A stretch of DNA of 64,000 nucleotides, from positions 1,074,070 through 1,138,069 of the forward strand of contig MU130497.1 in NCBI GenBank assembly GCA_015039465.1, given 5' to 3'. The DNA is from Phlegmacium glaucopus. Its lineage: Eukaryota; Basidiomycota; Agaricomycetes; Agaricales; Cortinariaceae. How positions within the stretch are numbered: the first letter of the stretch is position 1; each line of letters opens with the position of its first letter. Both the position numbers and the translations under genes were made by a program. Under the pieces are notes generated by a model that saw nothing but the letters and a program-made list of their open reading frames with translations, had not been told where the DNA came from and made no database searches. Shown here piece by piece: positions 9,482 through 21,776 of this stretch.

Positions 9482-11438
9482 CTACTCAACGATGCGTTTA
9501 TATTTCAGATAACACGGGTCTCCCAAAGGTCGCGTCTAGTAGAGAAAAGAAAGAAAGATATATTACAAAATTCATCGACTTGAAATATACAGAAGGGGGA
9601 CTTACTCGTGCAAGATCGTTTCTGTCTTGAGCAGGTATTGATTTTGGACAATTACCATTATCATCGACGAGTTCGTATTCGTAGCCAAGAAGCATGATAG
9701 CCAAAAGCATTTTAACCTCAAGCTTTGCAATCCTCATCCCAGCACAAGGGTGAAGACCTAGAAGGACATAACAAAATTTAAGAAAAGATGTTCAAGGGTT
9801 CGACGTCTTTTGTAGGATACATACCTGCTCCCCACGAGAGGTAGCCAAAGGTTGTCTTTCGATCTTCTTCACGACCCGGACCATATCGGTCTGGGTCAAA
9901 GGTCATCGGGTTTGTATATACGTCAGGATTGAGATTAACATCGGCAATCGTGTATACAAGGAAATCGCCTCGTTTGATGGTTGCTTCTCCTGCCTGAATG
10001 TCGTTCCCAAGGTTGCGGCGAAAAAGTGTCAACGACACGGTTAAACGAAGCGTTTCGCGGATGATAAGGTCCAACGACGGGAGTTCATCTTCCCATGCTT
10101 CCAAAGGAATCGCCGAAAGACGTGTGTGAAGTGGGTCCGAAGACGTCGTATTGGTGTGTTTTTCAACCAGCGCTTTGAATTCATCGATGGCCTTACGTTT
10201 CCACTTTGGATTAGTGCCGAGATGGAGCAAGGCCCAGCATGCTAGAGTTGTGTCAAGAGCTCATGAGTTCTATTATATCACACCATGCAAAAAGAGAACA
10301 CTAACCATTGACGCCGGTGTTGACCACCCCAGCAAAGATGATAATCATGATGATCTGTGGCAACGTTAGTACGTATCGTGACCGATCGCAAAGTAGGACC
10401 TTACCTCAACAATAGAATTGTTCGGTATTCCTTGCGAAATGAGAAAATCGATGGGGTCCGACGTTAGGGTTGAAGCGTTTCGTCGAAGGTGGACATATGA
10501 CATTAATATTTTGTATAAACCCATCGTCGCCTTTTCCTTCGCCCTCCTACTGGGACTTGGGAACCAGGGAAGGAGGGTGGCAAAGGCCGATACGCCTTTC
10601 TCCATGTCCCAATAATGCTTTGCAAGTCGACTAACAGTTTCTTTGTTTTCAGACAACTCTCTGCAGCTGGCCATCCGGACGGTCATTTGGAACACGAGCT
10701 AGATTATAGAGTTTTAAGTCGCCACGCAATTACATTCAGTGAAAAAAGATGCAAACTCACATTGTAAATGTCTTTGAATGGATTAATTTTGCCTTCAGTG
10801 CCCCAATCCTTCATCATACGGTTAACATCATTAAAAAGAAGCGGAAGGGCTGAGATAGAAGCAAGAATCAGTATCGGCAATACAAAAACATGGAATGTTG
10901 GTGCACCTTCGGTGATTCTTTCCTTGCGTATGAGGAGCGACAGTTGTTTGAGAAACACACCGGGTTCTCGAGCGTCCACATCAATGTCTGAAAGATTGGG
11001 TATTCCACCGGCAAGGATTTTATATCCTTCAGTCATATTAAGGCGTCGGTCATTGAAGAACATCTTCCGGTTTGCCTCACCAGCCATCGCGATTACGCGA
11101 TGCTACACAGAAAAGTCACCTTTAGCTGACGATAGTTGGACAGAAGTATAGGAATTTCGGACCTGAAGGACCTGGAAACGGAACATATTTACCCCAGTTT
11201 TCTTGAAGCTCTCTTCAAAGAAATCGTGTCGCCTTGAGAAAAATTTGTGTAGATTAATAAAAGGAAAGCCATTCAATTTGTGGATTTTATCGTCAGAGGA
11301 TGACCGGAAAATCGCAGAAAGGACAGCAACAACCGAGAGTGCAATGAAGATTGCGGTCAGAGGAGTCTTGCTAGGACCCCATTGAGAAGATTGCGCAGAT
11401 ATGCTGGCGAAGGTAACATTCCCTGGATACCAGGACAT
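9482..11438 (-). CDS. Cytochrome P450 monooxygenase
   Basis: Membrane-bound haem monooxygenase; the substrate cannot be read from sequence. Seven exons (11438-11163, 11102-10761, 10698-10405, 10354-10306, 10241-9825, 9757-9606, 9535-9482) sum to 1,584 bases, an exact 527-residue frame of usual P450 size. The N-terminus has a hydrophobic anchor (TAIFIALSVVAVLSAIF). The I-helix region is IIFAGVVNTGVN. The K-helix ExxR is IIRETLR. The PERF-like region is FDPDRYGPGRE. The haem loop, rebuilt across an intron, is FGYLSWGAGLHPCAGMR with its cysteine ligand. The C-terminus reads RTRPLGDPCYLKYKRIVE before TAG. The motifs resemble CYP51-like fungal P450s, but I would not name a family. No biosynthetic cluster partners are visible. 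It converges on FET3. Confidence 0.9.
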
Positions 11439-13302
11439 GGCGGTGGGCGAAAGTTAGAGACAAAGTAAACTCAAAGATCGCAATTATATAGAGATGGGTA
11501 GATCCTTGTAGAAGGACCACCTTAATTGCTTTTGGTTCAACCACGATTCATGGAGTAAAATTCCGAGGATGCTACGCAGGTGATTCGTAAAAATCGGCGT
11601 ATAATTTGATGACTAAAGAAGTGAATAGTCAGTTGCCGGGGTTTCCGATGGTCAGTCGGGTGCTATGCGTTTGGATTTGAATGGAGTCCAAGAAGCTTTC
11701 TCCAAAAAAACTCCTTGGGTCGGGTCCCGACCACGAATTTGTGTTTATGTCAGCAAGCAGACCTCATATCTATATTCCGACCACGAGTTTTGCTTCTAGT
11801 TATTTGAAAACAGAGCAATTACCAAAGGTATAGGGATGGAACCTATCCCGAGCTTTGCAATCGACGCCACTGTGTTACATAAGCATGATGACGGTAGACT
11901 CACCAAATTTTCTCTGTGGCCAGTTCCTAGACTTAAACTGTCGATAAACAGGCGTGAGTTACCTACCTAGCGATTTCCCTGTGAGACACAGACTCGGATC
12001 AACTGGCAATTTCGAAGCTTCGACTCTAACCGCGATGCGCTAGCTGCATCCGTTTAAGAGGGTTTCAATCTATAAATGCTATCATTGGGCAGTGGTCTTC
12101 CGGTGGAACTGGCAATTTCACCAATGTCTTCCAAGTTGCCCAGATAGAGAGATGTAATTTTCGGCGGCCGAACAGTGAATAAAATTTACGAGATAAACAC
12201 GGGACTTATACGGATCGGCCAGGATAATCTTAGACTGAAAATGAGGCAATCGGTAATTTGCAAGGGCCCGAAACTGACATCCTAGGCACCTCGTTCACAC
12301 GACACGCAGATACTTTTATTGATGCCTCCGACAAACCACCAGAATCGATAGAAACCCATTAAAGGAGCTCCGAGCCTCCCGGCCAAATTTCAACTCATTA
12401 TATTCAGCTATTCCCTTTAACTTACTATTTTTAAGAACCATACTTCAAAATATTGGCCAGACCCTCGTAAAAAAATATGTTCCACAAAAAATCCCAGGAA
12501 GTTGCTAGATAAATCGGAATTATATCTTCTATAGTTGTTTAAATGACAGGTAAGGTATATGACATCCTTTAGCCATAAGTGCATCCTTCATCGTATTTGC
12601 CATATATTATAATCGTGTAACTATAATACGAATTTAGATCTTGTTTTGGAGTTTTAAAAATCAAAGCAGGATCTCAGCCACACCGTAAGGTTTTTATTGA
12701 GTCCAATGAAGGTGGTGTATTTAGATTTCTGGAAATTTTAAACACGTTGAATATCCCTTCCCAAAAACCCAATCTCAGGAGAAATAACATACCTCTTATG
12801 GACAAAAACATGCCTTATTTAGAAAGAGGGGAGAGAGTCTTAATTAACAAAAAAAATCTACCTGGTGCTGTCAATTTTATTAAAATCCTGGGGCCCCCTG
12901 GCGAAAAATAGAAGGCTTGATGATCTGGATCAGGTGAAATACTATTAAAAATTCATGGACCTGTAAAATAAGTAGGACAAGACATTTTAGTGCTTTCAAG
13001 AGGGAGGAACAGAGAGAGGGCCATTGACAGGAGATGGACACAAATCTGCTATGATGAAAATTTCAATTTTTAGACCTACACGGCAATACAAAGGTAGACA
13101 TAAAAGCTGTATACCATGCTATGTAAATTTTGGTCAAGGGGCCAGGAAGGGCCAGAACGCAAGGTAAGCATGGTGGGAAGGAGAGAAAATATTTGGTCCG
13201 TTATAATTACTCCATTATAGCATAGTTCGAATTTCAAGACTGCCTGTAAAATATGTGGGCCTTTTTGCAAGTGTAAAAATCTAAACCTTCTAGATTGATT
13301 GA
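11439..13302. other. Intergenic between P450 and AsnRS, with a MITE remnant
   Basis: No gene seen. The stretch at about 12770-12903 resembles the right half of the CAAGGGGG MITE family: AACATGCCTTATTT, then ATCTACCTGG, and an end TCCTGGGGCCCCCTGG. I could not find its left end, so it is probably truncated. Confidence 0.5.
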
Positions 13303-14990
13303 TCAAAGTAACATTCTTCCAGCCCATCTAGGCATAGGAATACATTCTCGAATATTATCTATACCCCCTATCCATCCCACCAGTCGTTCAAAACCCATTC
13401 CAAATCCAGCATGTGGGGCGCCTCCAAACTTCCTCAAGTCCAGATACCACCGATACTCATTAACATCTCCATTACCTGAAGAATCCTGCAACAACCTCGC
13501 TTCGCGCATCTTTTCTTCTAAAACAAGCAGCCGTTCTTCTCTCACACTCCCACCTATTAATTCACCAACATGGGGTACGAGTAGATCGAAACATGCAACT
13601 GTTTTACCGTCGTTATTTGCGCGCATGTAGAAAGGTTTTAGGGCTGTAGGGTAGTCTGTGACGAATACGGGTCCGCCTATGAGGGATTCTGCGAGCCAGC
13701 GTTCGTGTTCGCTTTGGAGGGTACGACCCCAAATAGGTGTATGTTCAAATTTTGGTAGAGATGAGGAAGAAGAAATCTTCTCCAGTTCTTTAATGGCTTC
13801 GGTGTACGTTATTCGTGTCCAAACATCCTTTTTGTTCAATGCATGCTCTATTGACAGGCGTTTCTTGACATCACAAGTTTTCCAAAGTGATTCGACTGTT
13901 TCTGATTGTACGACGTTGCGCAATGAATCTCGTAGGAGAGCCTCTGTGAAATCGCAAACATCAAGTACGCCATTAGAACCGGGGAAACTCCATTCGGCTT
14001 CTAGCATCCAGAATTCAGCGAGGTGTCTGCTTGTCAAGGATGGTTCGGCCCTAAAGCAAGGGGATAGGGTGTAAACTCGCGAGATAGCTGTGGCAAGGGC
14101 TTCTAGGTGGAGTTGATGAGAGACAGTGAGGAATGCGGGCCGGGAGAAGAATTCGGAGGGTCGTGGTGGGGGTGGCGGTGACGTGGAAGAGGAAGATGCT
14201 GATGGATGCTGAGTCTCGAGTGGTGCTAGACGGAAGGCTTCGCCTGCACCTTCAGCATCGTTTCCTGTTATAATTGGAGTATGTACATAAGTGAAATCTA
14301 ATCGCTGCGGGTTTCAAGGAATTGTGTTAGAGGCTGGGTTGGGTTTAGTAACTCAATTAACTAAGAGTTCATACCTCGAACCAGGAGCCGATTTCACGCG
14401 TTAAAAGGCTTCGTAGTCTAACCATAGCGGAAATTTCATGTGTACGTGTACGTAGGTGTGCGTAGTCGCGCAAATATTCCGAAGTAAGTGTTTTCTTTTG
14501 AATAGGATACGCCTATTCCGAGAAAAGTGTAACTTTTGTTAATTGAGTCAATGCTTGAGAGAAATTAAACCTTAGACTTGCCTCCGGATCACATTCTCCT
14601 AGTACAGCTACTTTCCCGACATCGCTCTGATCAACAAGAAGCTCACAGGACTGTTCTTTACCAGGCGAAGAGACAAGACGACCTGTAAGTCGTACAGCGG
14701 CCCCGTTTGTCAACCTCACAAGGCATTAGTTAAAGGTATAATTTTGGATACATAATCCTACTCAAAAAAAAAAAATACCTTTTTAACAAGTCCTCATCAT
14801 CCTTGGAGTCCCCCTTCACCAGTACTGCTTGTACACCTTTCGTAGAGCTTCCATCTGTGATGACGGCAAACGAGATATTTTTTTGTTTTCGTATGGATTT
14901 TATCCAACCAGATATGGTTACTGTTGATGTTGGTAAATTTGAAGGAAGGGAAGAACGGAGGAGCTGGCGGATGGTTGGGGGTAGAACCAT
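13303..14990 (-). CDS. Asparaginyl-tRNA synthetase, organellar type
   Basis: Charges tRNA-Asn with asparagine; the short, prokaryote-like form suggests a mitochondrial role. Near the N-terminus is the OB-fold anticodon-binding domain (TVTISGWIKSIRKQKNISFA). The class II core follows. Around motif 1 comes FTYVHTPIITGNDAEGAGE, which contains the family's TGNDxEGAGE block. Motif 2 is CFRAEPSLTSRHLAEFWMLE. Motif 3 is GFGMGFERLVGWIGG, followed by NIRECIPMPRWAG and a stop at 13303-13305. A Ser/Pro-rich insertion (about 14150-14220) precedes motif 2 and looks lineage-specific. The start is taken as the ATG at 14990; an upstream exon encoding a targeting peptide is possible but not proven. Introns lie near 14290-14370, 14510-14570 and 14710-14790. 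This is the best gene model between 11.4 and 17 kb. Confidence 0.88.
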
Positions 14991-15420
14991 AGACTCTGAT
15001 AGCAATTTGGAAGCGTCACCAAAACAGTGAGCCACAGATAAGATAAGATAAGATTTCTCGGGCTTGTAAAGAATAACACTGAGCACAAGTTACACAATAT
15101 ATTCGCTCATATCTTGAAGGGGGAAACGCAAGTATGGTGCAGATGCCGGGGATTCTGGCGTTATCACTGAAGTCCTGATGAAGCGCGTGTTCCTTCTCCG
15201 TCCCAACGCATACTATCGGGAATTCTCTTCGTCATCTATAATATGTAAGATTTCCCGGCCCCCTATAAGGGTCCGATATCAGTGTGATAACATCAAATTC
15301 TTGGTACAAGCCAAGACGTTAAACGCCGGGTGGCCCGTGGATGTCGCGAACTCCTACATAGCAGGAGAAATCGAAGTTTCTATGGAACTTGAATATTTTG
15401 GCAGTCTGTCAGATTCGATC

Positions 15421-15592
15421 AGAAGGGATTTTATAGAATAATAAGCTATAAGAGTCGAGAGAAAGTGGTTTGGCGACTGAGCAATTATTGGAGGGCAGGA
15501 TTAAGCAATTTCAGAACATACTTGACTGTCAGTAGGCCAGCACGGGGGAAGTTAACCCATGCTACTAGTAACTAGAGTAAGGCTGGACGTTG
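15421..15592 (-). pseudogene. Decayed fragment of a serine hydroxymethyltransferase gene
   Basis: 15421-15480 aligns with 51443-51503 of the SHMT gene, including the near-identical run AATAAGCTATAAGAG and GTTTGGCGACTGA, which is intron sequence there. 15481-15535 then matches 51602-51655 (the segment ATTAAGCAAT...GTACTTGGCTGTC), and AGAGTAAGGCTGGACGTTG near 15574 matches 51722. Because introns are kept, the copy arose at DNA level, with about 98 bp deleted between blocks. It is not expressed as a protein. Confidence 0.8.
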
Positions 15593-17097
15593 GCAACGTT
15601 GGGACTTGGCACACTCGATCCCCGGGTTGCATTTGGCCTACATACTAACACGGAAAAAAACTCGGGATTTTGTACCGTATGTATCTGTATAGTACGTTAC
15701 CTATTTTGTCAATTCCCCTTTTGTCTATTATTACTCATATTCCATGTATACCAATTTGTTATCTCCCCGTTTTCACTCTCGGGTGTTAGCCATTCCAGAT
15801 TGTCTTTTTCATAACATAGTAATACAAAATAAAACCTACTTTAAAATATGGGTACAAGAAGAAAAGAGGAAGAAGAGACAGCTCACAGACCCGCTCAGAC
15901 ACTGCTCAGACCCGACACATAAATATAATCTATTTTTAACACTGTCATTCCTGACAATCTCCGTGACTACCGATGAGCAAGTAAAGTCGGCTGAGTTTCC
16001 AGGCACTCTCACCCTTTGACAGCCTTTGACAACCTCACAGCTCCTCACAGTAGCTCACAGTACTGTCTAGTACTGTCAGCATTCGGGGAAGAGGCGGCTC
16101 ACTGGCTATCAGAAATTGTGGTTCTAAGGCAATTAATTCTAAGGCGTTATCGTGAAATGGTCTAAATATAAATTGCATGGCTCCAAACAAGAATAAAAGC
16201 ATAACACTAGTGACTTGGTTAGTGGCTGATGTACGATTTTGACAGTTGTGAAATTCGCTGAGGAGCAATTTAGATCTTCGGACCTCGTATTTATACCAGA
16301 AAATAAATAGCTAGGATAATCAAAATGCAATCAAAATGCTACAAGCATGTATAATTTAAAATGAAGGATATGATGGCTAATGAAGAGCCAGGCAACGAAT
16401 AGAATAAGAGTGTAAGCCTGGATGCCAGTCTTACTCGTCTGTTGAGGTTTCCTTATCTTATCTTTTATTCACGTCACGCGATCAGACAGTATATAGGGAG
16501 ATTCTCATTTCCTATTTCGATATTCTTACCGTTACGCTCGTACTCGTATCTGTCTCGTTCTCGACAATACAACGTGGTCCTATCAAGCTGTGTGACCGCT
16601 CAGTGAGGCTTCTCCGACAGGCAGCCTTTCAAAGAGGAAGAGATAAGATAACAAGATAAGATAATAGAAGTTTCGCTACACTATTACACTAAGTTTAAAG
16701 TCCCAGAATAACGCTAACTCTGTCACGACTGAGCACTTTGGTGTCATAAAATATTGCAGAAACTTTCCATGGGTAGCGTGGCAGATTCACGTCATAATGC
16801 ATACTGCAAAAAAAGGAAAGGGATATGAGTGGACGACTCATCTCATAGAAACTGAGCTCACGTAATATCCACGTTCAACAACCGCTCTGACAACTTATTT
16901 TTTTTCCAGTAATCGGTCACTTTTGCCTTGGCTTTTTCGAGCATTTTCGGTTTCTTGCACTCGGCGCCACACGCTTTGTCGCCGTTCCAATCGACTTTGT
17001 TGAAGAAGAGAGTTGGACTTGAGGATTTGGTTGCTTTAGAGATTAATCTAGAATGCAGGTTTATTAAACTGTGGTGGCCACTACCAGATGGGATGAC
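15593..17097. other. Intergenic, no gene seen
   Basis: About 1.5 kb without a convincing frame. It holds short CTCACAG and ACTGTC repeats at about 15880-16080 and stretches of CTTATCTTATCT. No inverted ends were recognised. Confidence 0.5.
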
Positions 17098-17316
17098 CTA
17101 CGCTCCACGTTTATAAATTTCTTCTGCTGTGACCATCGCACTTTGAACATGGTTGGTATGGGACGTATGTTTCTTATCCATGATTTCAGTTAAATTTGTC
17201 TGCAAGTATTGAAGAGGACAGACCGTAAGAGAGCTATCCTGCTGGTAACTATCAATGGGATAGGCGGCAACGACTGAGAACAGACATAAAATCGAAGTTA
17301 TGATGGTAAAATGCAT
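17098..17316 (-). CDS. Possible small secreted protein
   Basis: A 72-residue frame with a good signal peptide (MHFTIITSILCLFSVVAAYP, predicted cut after the Ala at about residue 18). The rest is about 54 residues with a single cysteine and one N-glycosylation site (NLT). No family is recognised. Small secreted proteins are common in plant-associated fungi, but nothing here shows that role. The short length and lack of a homolog make this a moderate-to-low call. A short imperfect duplication (GTGCCGGAGAATG, near 17465 and 17530) lies just upstream. Confidence 0.4.
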   Translation of the reverse strand: MHFTIITSILCLFSVVAAYPIDSYQQDSSLTVCPLQYLQTNLTEIMDKKHTSHTNHVQSAMVTAEEIYKRGA

Positions 17317-17556
17317 ATCGGATGGCAGGCAATAAATGGGCCAAATAGATTAGTTGGGAGACCAGCTCTTGGGCAGTCAGCTTCCAGAGCCCTGAATTTT
17401 ATATGCAAAAATCGCTGCTGGGAATGCATCGATTCAAAATAGTTAACCGTGGATGTTATATTCGTGCCGGAGAATGGTGGTGCAAGTGAGAAATTTAATT
17501 CATTTTTCAATACTTGCATAATATTTGTGCCGGAGAATGCAGAAGGTGTAAATTTT

Positions 17557-17671
17557 TACGGCTTTCAAAGGTGTAACGCAAGACTTGCCGGTAACTTCCG
17601 TGATTGCACGTGTTGAGGGTGATGGCCTTGTTTGCCGCGCCATCCTCACTGTCAATCCCTGGCGTCTTTAA
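17557..17671 (+). repeat. Left arm of ~200 bp inverted repeat, interrupted by the hAT insertion
   Basis: Starts CGGCTTTCAAAGG and matches the reverse complement of 45670-45786 with few changes. The arm is broken at 17671 by the hAT element and resumes at 37193 (CAAACTCAATGCTC), running to about 37290 (CCCACAAGTTTA). The inverted partner at 45592-45786 is uninterrupted. Confidence 0.85.
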
Positions 17672-18742
17672 TAGGGCTGCGCACCGTGACCGTATTGTAC
17701 GGGATGGACGGTGCCGTAGTACGGCTACCGTACCCGTGCCGTTCTAGGTCAGGTCAACCACCCAGACGGACGGTGGACGGGACAGATAGCAACCGTCCAA
17801 TACCGTCACAGTACGGCCGTCAACGGTATTGGACGGCATTGGACGGAATCAACAAACAGCATGTGATACGCATGCTGCATCCTTTCAGCTACTAAATTTC
17901 AAATCTACTTACTAAGTTACTCTGTACTCGCTCGCATAATTTAGTTATCAGATTTGTCAGCCTGGGTTAGGCTCGTGACCAGTCCGCTTCTGGCTGACGC
18001 TTATGGGTTTGCACAACTTTGCAGAAGCGGCTGGAATAACTGGGTAGTCACACAAGGGGGTCACAAATATTGCACAGTAGTGTGACGCGGGACTTTGATT
18101 ACTGTTTCGGTACAATCTTCGGAGACTACCGACTGAGTTACAAAGTTGGTGGCGATCAACGTACAAATTGTCTATACGACAAGTCCGTTAATGCGGCAGC
18201 CCTAATTAACGGGGTAGTGGGTGTACACCTTTTAGGACAACGGTCTACAGCGCTGATAGCCTTACCTTATCATGTCACATGATTGAAGTCCATACCCTAT
18301 GATCGTCGGTTCGACTCCCTTAGGCTGCAAAGGTATCTTCAGACAACCTTAAAAACTGGCCAATGACTTCATCACTGGAACCAAGAGAGAACAGAAGAAA
18401 AGCAAGCAAGTGAAACCAGTGTATGAGATTCCCAAGGAGATGCAATTTGTCTTTGAAGTGTCAGGTTATTCCTTGAGCCCCTTAACCCTAGAGAGGTGAT
18501 TTTTGCTATTTTAACATAGATGGTAGATAGACAAAGATTGGAAGGTGTTTTATCATAGAGTGACTTGTGGGTGAGGAACAGAGTGACAATGTTGATCATG
18601 AAAAAGTTGAAATCATCGAAATTTTGCTAAGTCCGTTCACATGTTTGGCAGGTTGTCACGCCTCCACCCAAAACGGCGCCCGTTTGTTCCAGTCTGTTCA
18701 CAAGCTCACATGCCCTTTTCTCTTTTTGTTCACATCAATTAT
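17672..18742. repeat. Left subterminal region of the hAT element
   Basis: The first ~190 bp are packed with GTACGG, CCGTAC and GGACGG motifs on both strands, as is the mirror region 37010-37184. Such clusters are typical transposase binding zones of hAT elements. No coding frame is recognised in 17880-18742. Confidence 0.6.
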
Positions 18743-19357
18743 TAGGGTTACCAAAGTTCAGTTCAGTTCAGTTCTTCACCTCCTCAGCCTGAACTGAACT
18801 GAACTGTTTGCATATGGTCCTGAACTGAACTGAACCATTTAAGAACTGGTTCGAACTGAACTGAACTGAAGAACCATTATAAAATCTGAAATTTTACCTT
18901 TTTCTGAAAATTTATTGTACAAAGACCTTCCTTAGCCCTTAGCCACTTGATTTCCACTCATATATGATCTCAGAACTCCTTTTGAACACAGAAAACCATT
19001 GTTTTATATTTATTTTCCTAAATAGGCAGTACTGATCTATGCTGACATAATAACATCACATACCAAGTCTGGCCATTACCTCCTTCCTTAGCCATTATTT
19101 CATGCTCAAAAGGACTGCCAAACCATTCCAATGTTCATAAATTACTGAAGGATCACTTTCCATACAATGTTAAGTCAAAAGAAGAGAATTGCCTGGCCTT
19201 CTGGGACCTAACGGTTCAGCAGTTCAGTTCAGTTCGAACTGCATGAACCGTAAATCTCTAAAAGCCTGAACCTGAACTGAACTGAACTGAATTATCAGTT
19301 CAGTTCAGTTCAGTTCAGGTTCATGAGTCAGTTCTGAACTGAACTTTGGTAACCCTA
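18743..19357. mobile_element. hAT MITE, 615 bp, GTTCA-rich ends
   Basis: The ends TAGGGTTACCAAAGTTCAGT and its inverted partner ACTTTGGTAACCCTA are flanked by TCAATTAT on both sides (18735-18742 and 19358-19365), an exact 8 bp duplication. Both ends have tandem GAACT/AGTTC pentamers. No coding capacity is seen. Confidence 0.92.
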
Positions 19358-19875
19358 TCAATTATGTAATATTTATAATTATATAATACACGGATGCTAG
19401 TGAGCTTGCGAATAGACTGGTCGTGAGTCTAAGCCTGGGTAACCCTCAGATGATCACCGCCTCCATTTCTATCATCAGTAATGGCGTCAAGCCTGGATAG
19501 CACTCAGATTTTAGGTGAGCTGTCAACAGCTCAAAAATAGAGAATTTTGATTAGCATTTTACAAGGCAATTAATAACTATAGGGGCAACGAGGGGCAGCA
19601 GTGCCGCAGCGCATAGGGGAAATTTCCAGATGAGTGATAAAAAGCTTGTTGTAATGTTGAAGCCCACGCTGACATGACAGCCTATCAGCCCGCAATAGGA
19701 CTGGATGGTCAACTGCTTGATACATCCAAGATCGAGTGGTACAATGATCCAGATGATGCCCACCCCATTCAACCAACATCTAATCTGAGTCTGCAACAAG
19801 GTATCATTGAAGTTCTTTGTTTGAATATTACTATTAATATGATTACTTAATGTCTCAGGTCAATGCACATGCCCA

Positions 19876-20130
19876 ATGAGGACCACCCAGGGTACGCAAC
19901 TAGCTGCAGCTATTGCTGCAGAAAAACTTGATGAATTCGGTAATAATGCTCAACCATCTCGTCGACAACCTCGCAAGTCCCAGACTGTTGCTAAGCGCAA
20001 ACAGATAGTTACGGACTCAGATGCTGGCACTGATGCTGACAACAATAATTTTGCTGCTTCTTCCACTGAGGATGGATCAGATGGCGACACCGCATCAGCA
20101 AACTCAAGGATTTCCCATAGTTTGTCATAG
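19876..20130 (+). pseudogene. N-terminal part of the hAT element's protein (putative)
   Basis: An 84-codon frame rich in Lys/Arg, then in Asp/Ser/Thr (TQLAAAIAAEKLDEFGNN, then an acidic stretch). Low-complexity charged N-termini precede the BED finger in fungal hAT transposases, and the rest of the transposase lies downstream from 31317 on the same strand. The frame is cut off by the repeat starting near 20204. The link to the transposase is inferred from strand and position. Upstream, 19360-19870 shows no gene. Confidence 0.45.
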
Positions 20131-20605
20131 TCACATCACACAAAATTATAGGAGTCTACAGTTGCATCACACAAAATTATAGTTTCCTATAGTATCCTAC
20201 AGTCACATTATAAATTGTTGTTGTTGTTGTATATAAACACCAACCAGAGAGCAATGGACTAGTCTTTAAGTCAAAAGCCTCCCTGTTGTTCGTTTAGGGA
20301 AGGTATAACCTTAGACTTGTATCACACAGAGGTAGGGGGTGAGAATAGAGATGAGAAGGATGAGGATGAATGAGGAAGAGTCTTCAGTAAGACTATAGCA
20401 GTTGACAGTGGGTTGACAGTAAAGGACTGAAAAAGTGAACTCAGAGGGGTTAAGGAAGAGGATGAGGAAGAATAAGAGGGAGTCTTCAGCAAGACTATAG
20501 TAATTGACAGTGGGGATAGATTGACAGTTAAAGGCAGAAAAAGTGAACTTGAGGAAGGAATTTACTGGAATTCCACTGAGATGATGATTGTTGGGGGGTA
20601 AGAAT

Positions 20606-21036
20606 TGTTACGGCGACTATAAGCTTGCACTCGCGTTCGGTGCTGGGCCGATAGACCAAATAACTAGGGACTTAGATACAACTGCAGTTGTGTTCAACAA
20701 GTTAAGACTGAGGGCGACAGGTTCTGAGCAAGCTGTGTAGATTAAGACCGTAAGAGTACAAAGGTCTAAACTAGGGATCATGGCTATGGGTATGGCTCTT
20801 ATATACTAAGGGGTCGAGTCAGAGATAAGGGGATGGTCCGTGCTGGGAGTATGAGTCGGTACGAGTCAGAGATAGAGAGACGGAAGCGATAGCTAAGTAT
20901 AGTACATGGAAGGTTCAGGGCAAAGGGTAAGTAGGAAAGGGGATGGTGTAGAGAGCGATGAAGGAAGATGTAATGTACAGTAGAGAAAGGGAGGGAAAAG
21001 GAATGGGGGCTATGCGCGTACCAGACGTTTATAACA
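20606..21036 (-). repeat. Gypsy 3' LTR (downstream of the minus-strand genes)
   Basis: Runs from TGTTACGG to TTATAACA. It differs from the other LTR by C/T (CTCGCG versus CTCGTG) and by G/A and T/C in GCAGTTGTG versus GCAATCGTG; the rest looked identical by eye. Confidence 0.95.
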
Positions 21037-21052
21037 TTAGCCCATTGTTAGC

Positions 21053-21658
21053 CTAAATATCGTCCTCGATTTTGTTATCCTTGAAATATTCTTCTAAGTC
21101 TTGTTTCTGTTGGTCGGCCTGTTGTTGATCTCTTCGTGAATTGACTTTGATCTTGTGTTCTGAAAGTAAGAGGATTTGATCCATCTTGAGCGCTTTCGCT
21201 GCAACATTGATGTCTTTCCACGTTTGAGTGGTGGCGTGATGACTTCCATATCGTGGGTTATAGATGACCCAGAGAAGAGAGGCGAATTGTTCAGCAGTGA
21301 TTCCAGGGAGTTCGATGGCATCGAATAAATTGGTTCCTCGAATCTTGGATTGTGCTACGGTTTGTCCATCGGCTAGGTCGGTATTGACGAATGCCAGTCG
21401 TTCTGAAAGCCAATTGGATTCTCGATCGAAGAAGTATCGGTGAACTCGAAAGCGAATATGTTCGGTTTGAAAGAAGAAATGACCGCCAGCGATATGAAGC
21501 ATAGGGGGTAATTGACCAGGTCTGAAGATAGGGATTCCATTTTCAGGCGTGATGTCGTCGATGTATTCGTGAAATTGGTCGATATCAATATCCATAGCAG
21601 TAGCAGTGTTGAAGTTCATATTAGCGGAAGTAATGCGAGCAGCAGATGCGAGAGCCAT
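21053..21658 (-). CDS. BTB/POZ-like protein encoded by the gypsy element (ORF4)
   Basis: A 201-residue frame starting at the ATG at 21658; the reading frame is open further upstream to 22108. Its stop is 17 bp before the 3' LTR, so it is an integral part of the element. The middle fits the BTB-type domain common in mushroom genomes. There is a strand and helix with FRVHRYFFDRESNWLSERL, where family members have FKVPRxxFERxSxxF. Then comes LFDAIELPGITAEQFASLLW, then VIYNPRYGS, and a helix with DINVAAKALKMDQILLLSEH. A charged coiled-coil-like tail follows (QQQADQQKQDLEEYF). BTB domains mediate protein-protein contact and cullin-3 binding; here the role is unknown. It may have been captured from a host gene. 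The domain call is by pattern only. Confidence 0.62.
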   Translation of the reverse strand: MALASAARITSANMNFNTATAMDIDIDQFHEYIDDITPENGIPIFRPGQLPPMLHIAGGHFFFQTEHIRFRVHRYFFDRESNWLSERLAFVNTDLADGQTVAQSKIRGTNLFDAIELPGITAEQFASLLWVIYNPRYGSHHATTQTWKDINVAAKALKMDQILLLSEHKIKVNSRRDQQQADQQKQDLEEYFKDNKIEDDI

Positions 21659-21776
21659 GGTGTGGAAAAGGCGGTAAGGAAAGGGAAAGGATAAATCGCG
21701 AGTTCTTATAAGGAGGAATAGAGTCAGAGATAAAGGGGAGTCATAGATATGAGTGGGGGTATTCTTAGCGTATGAC

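Noticed and set aside
15178..15441. An 87-codon plus-strand frame divergent from AsnRS
   Set aside because: No motif, and its end overlaps the decayed SHMT fragment; probably chance.
18280..18345. tRNA-like box GGTTCGACTCC
   Set aside because: The T-stem does not pair (C-C and T-T oppositions) and no matching acceptor or anticodon arm is visible.
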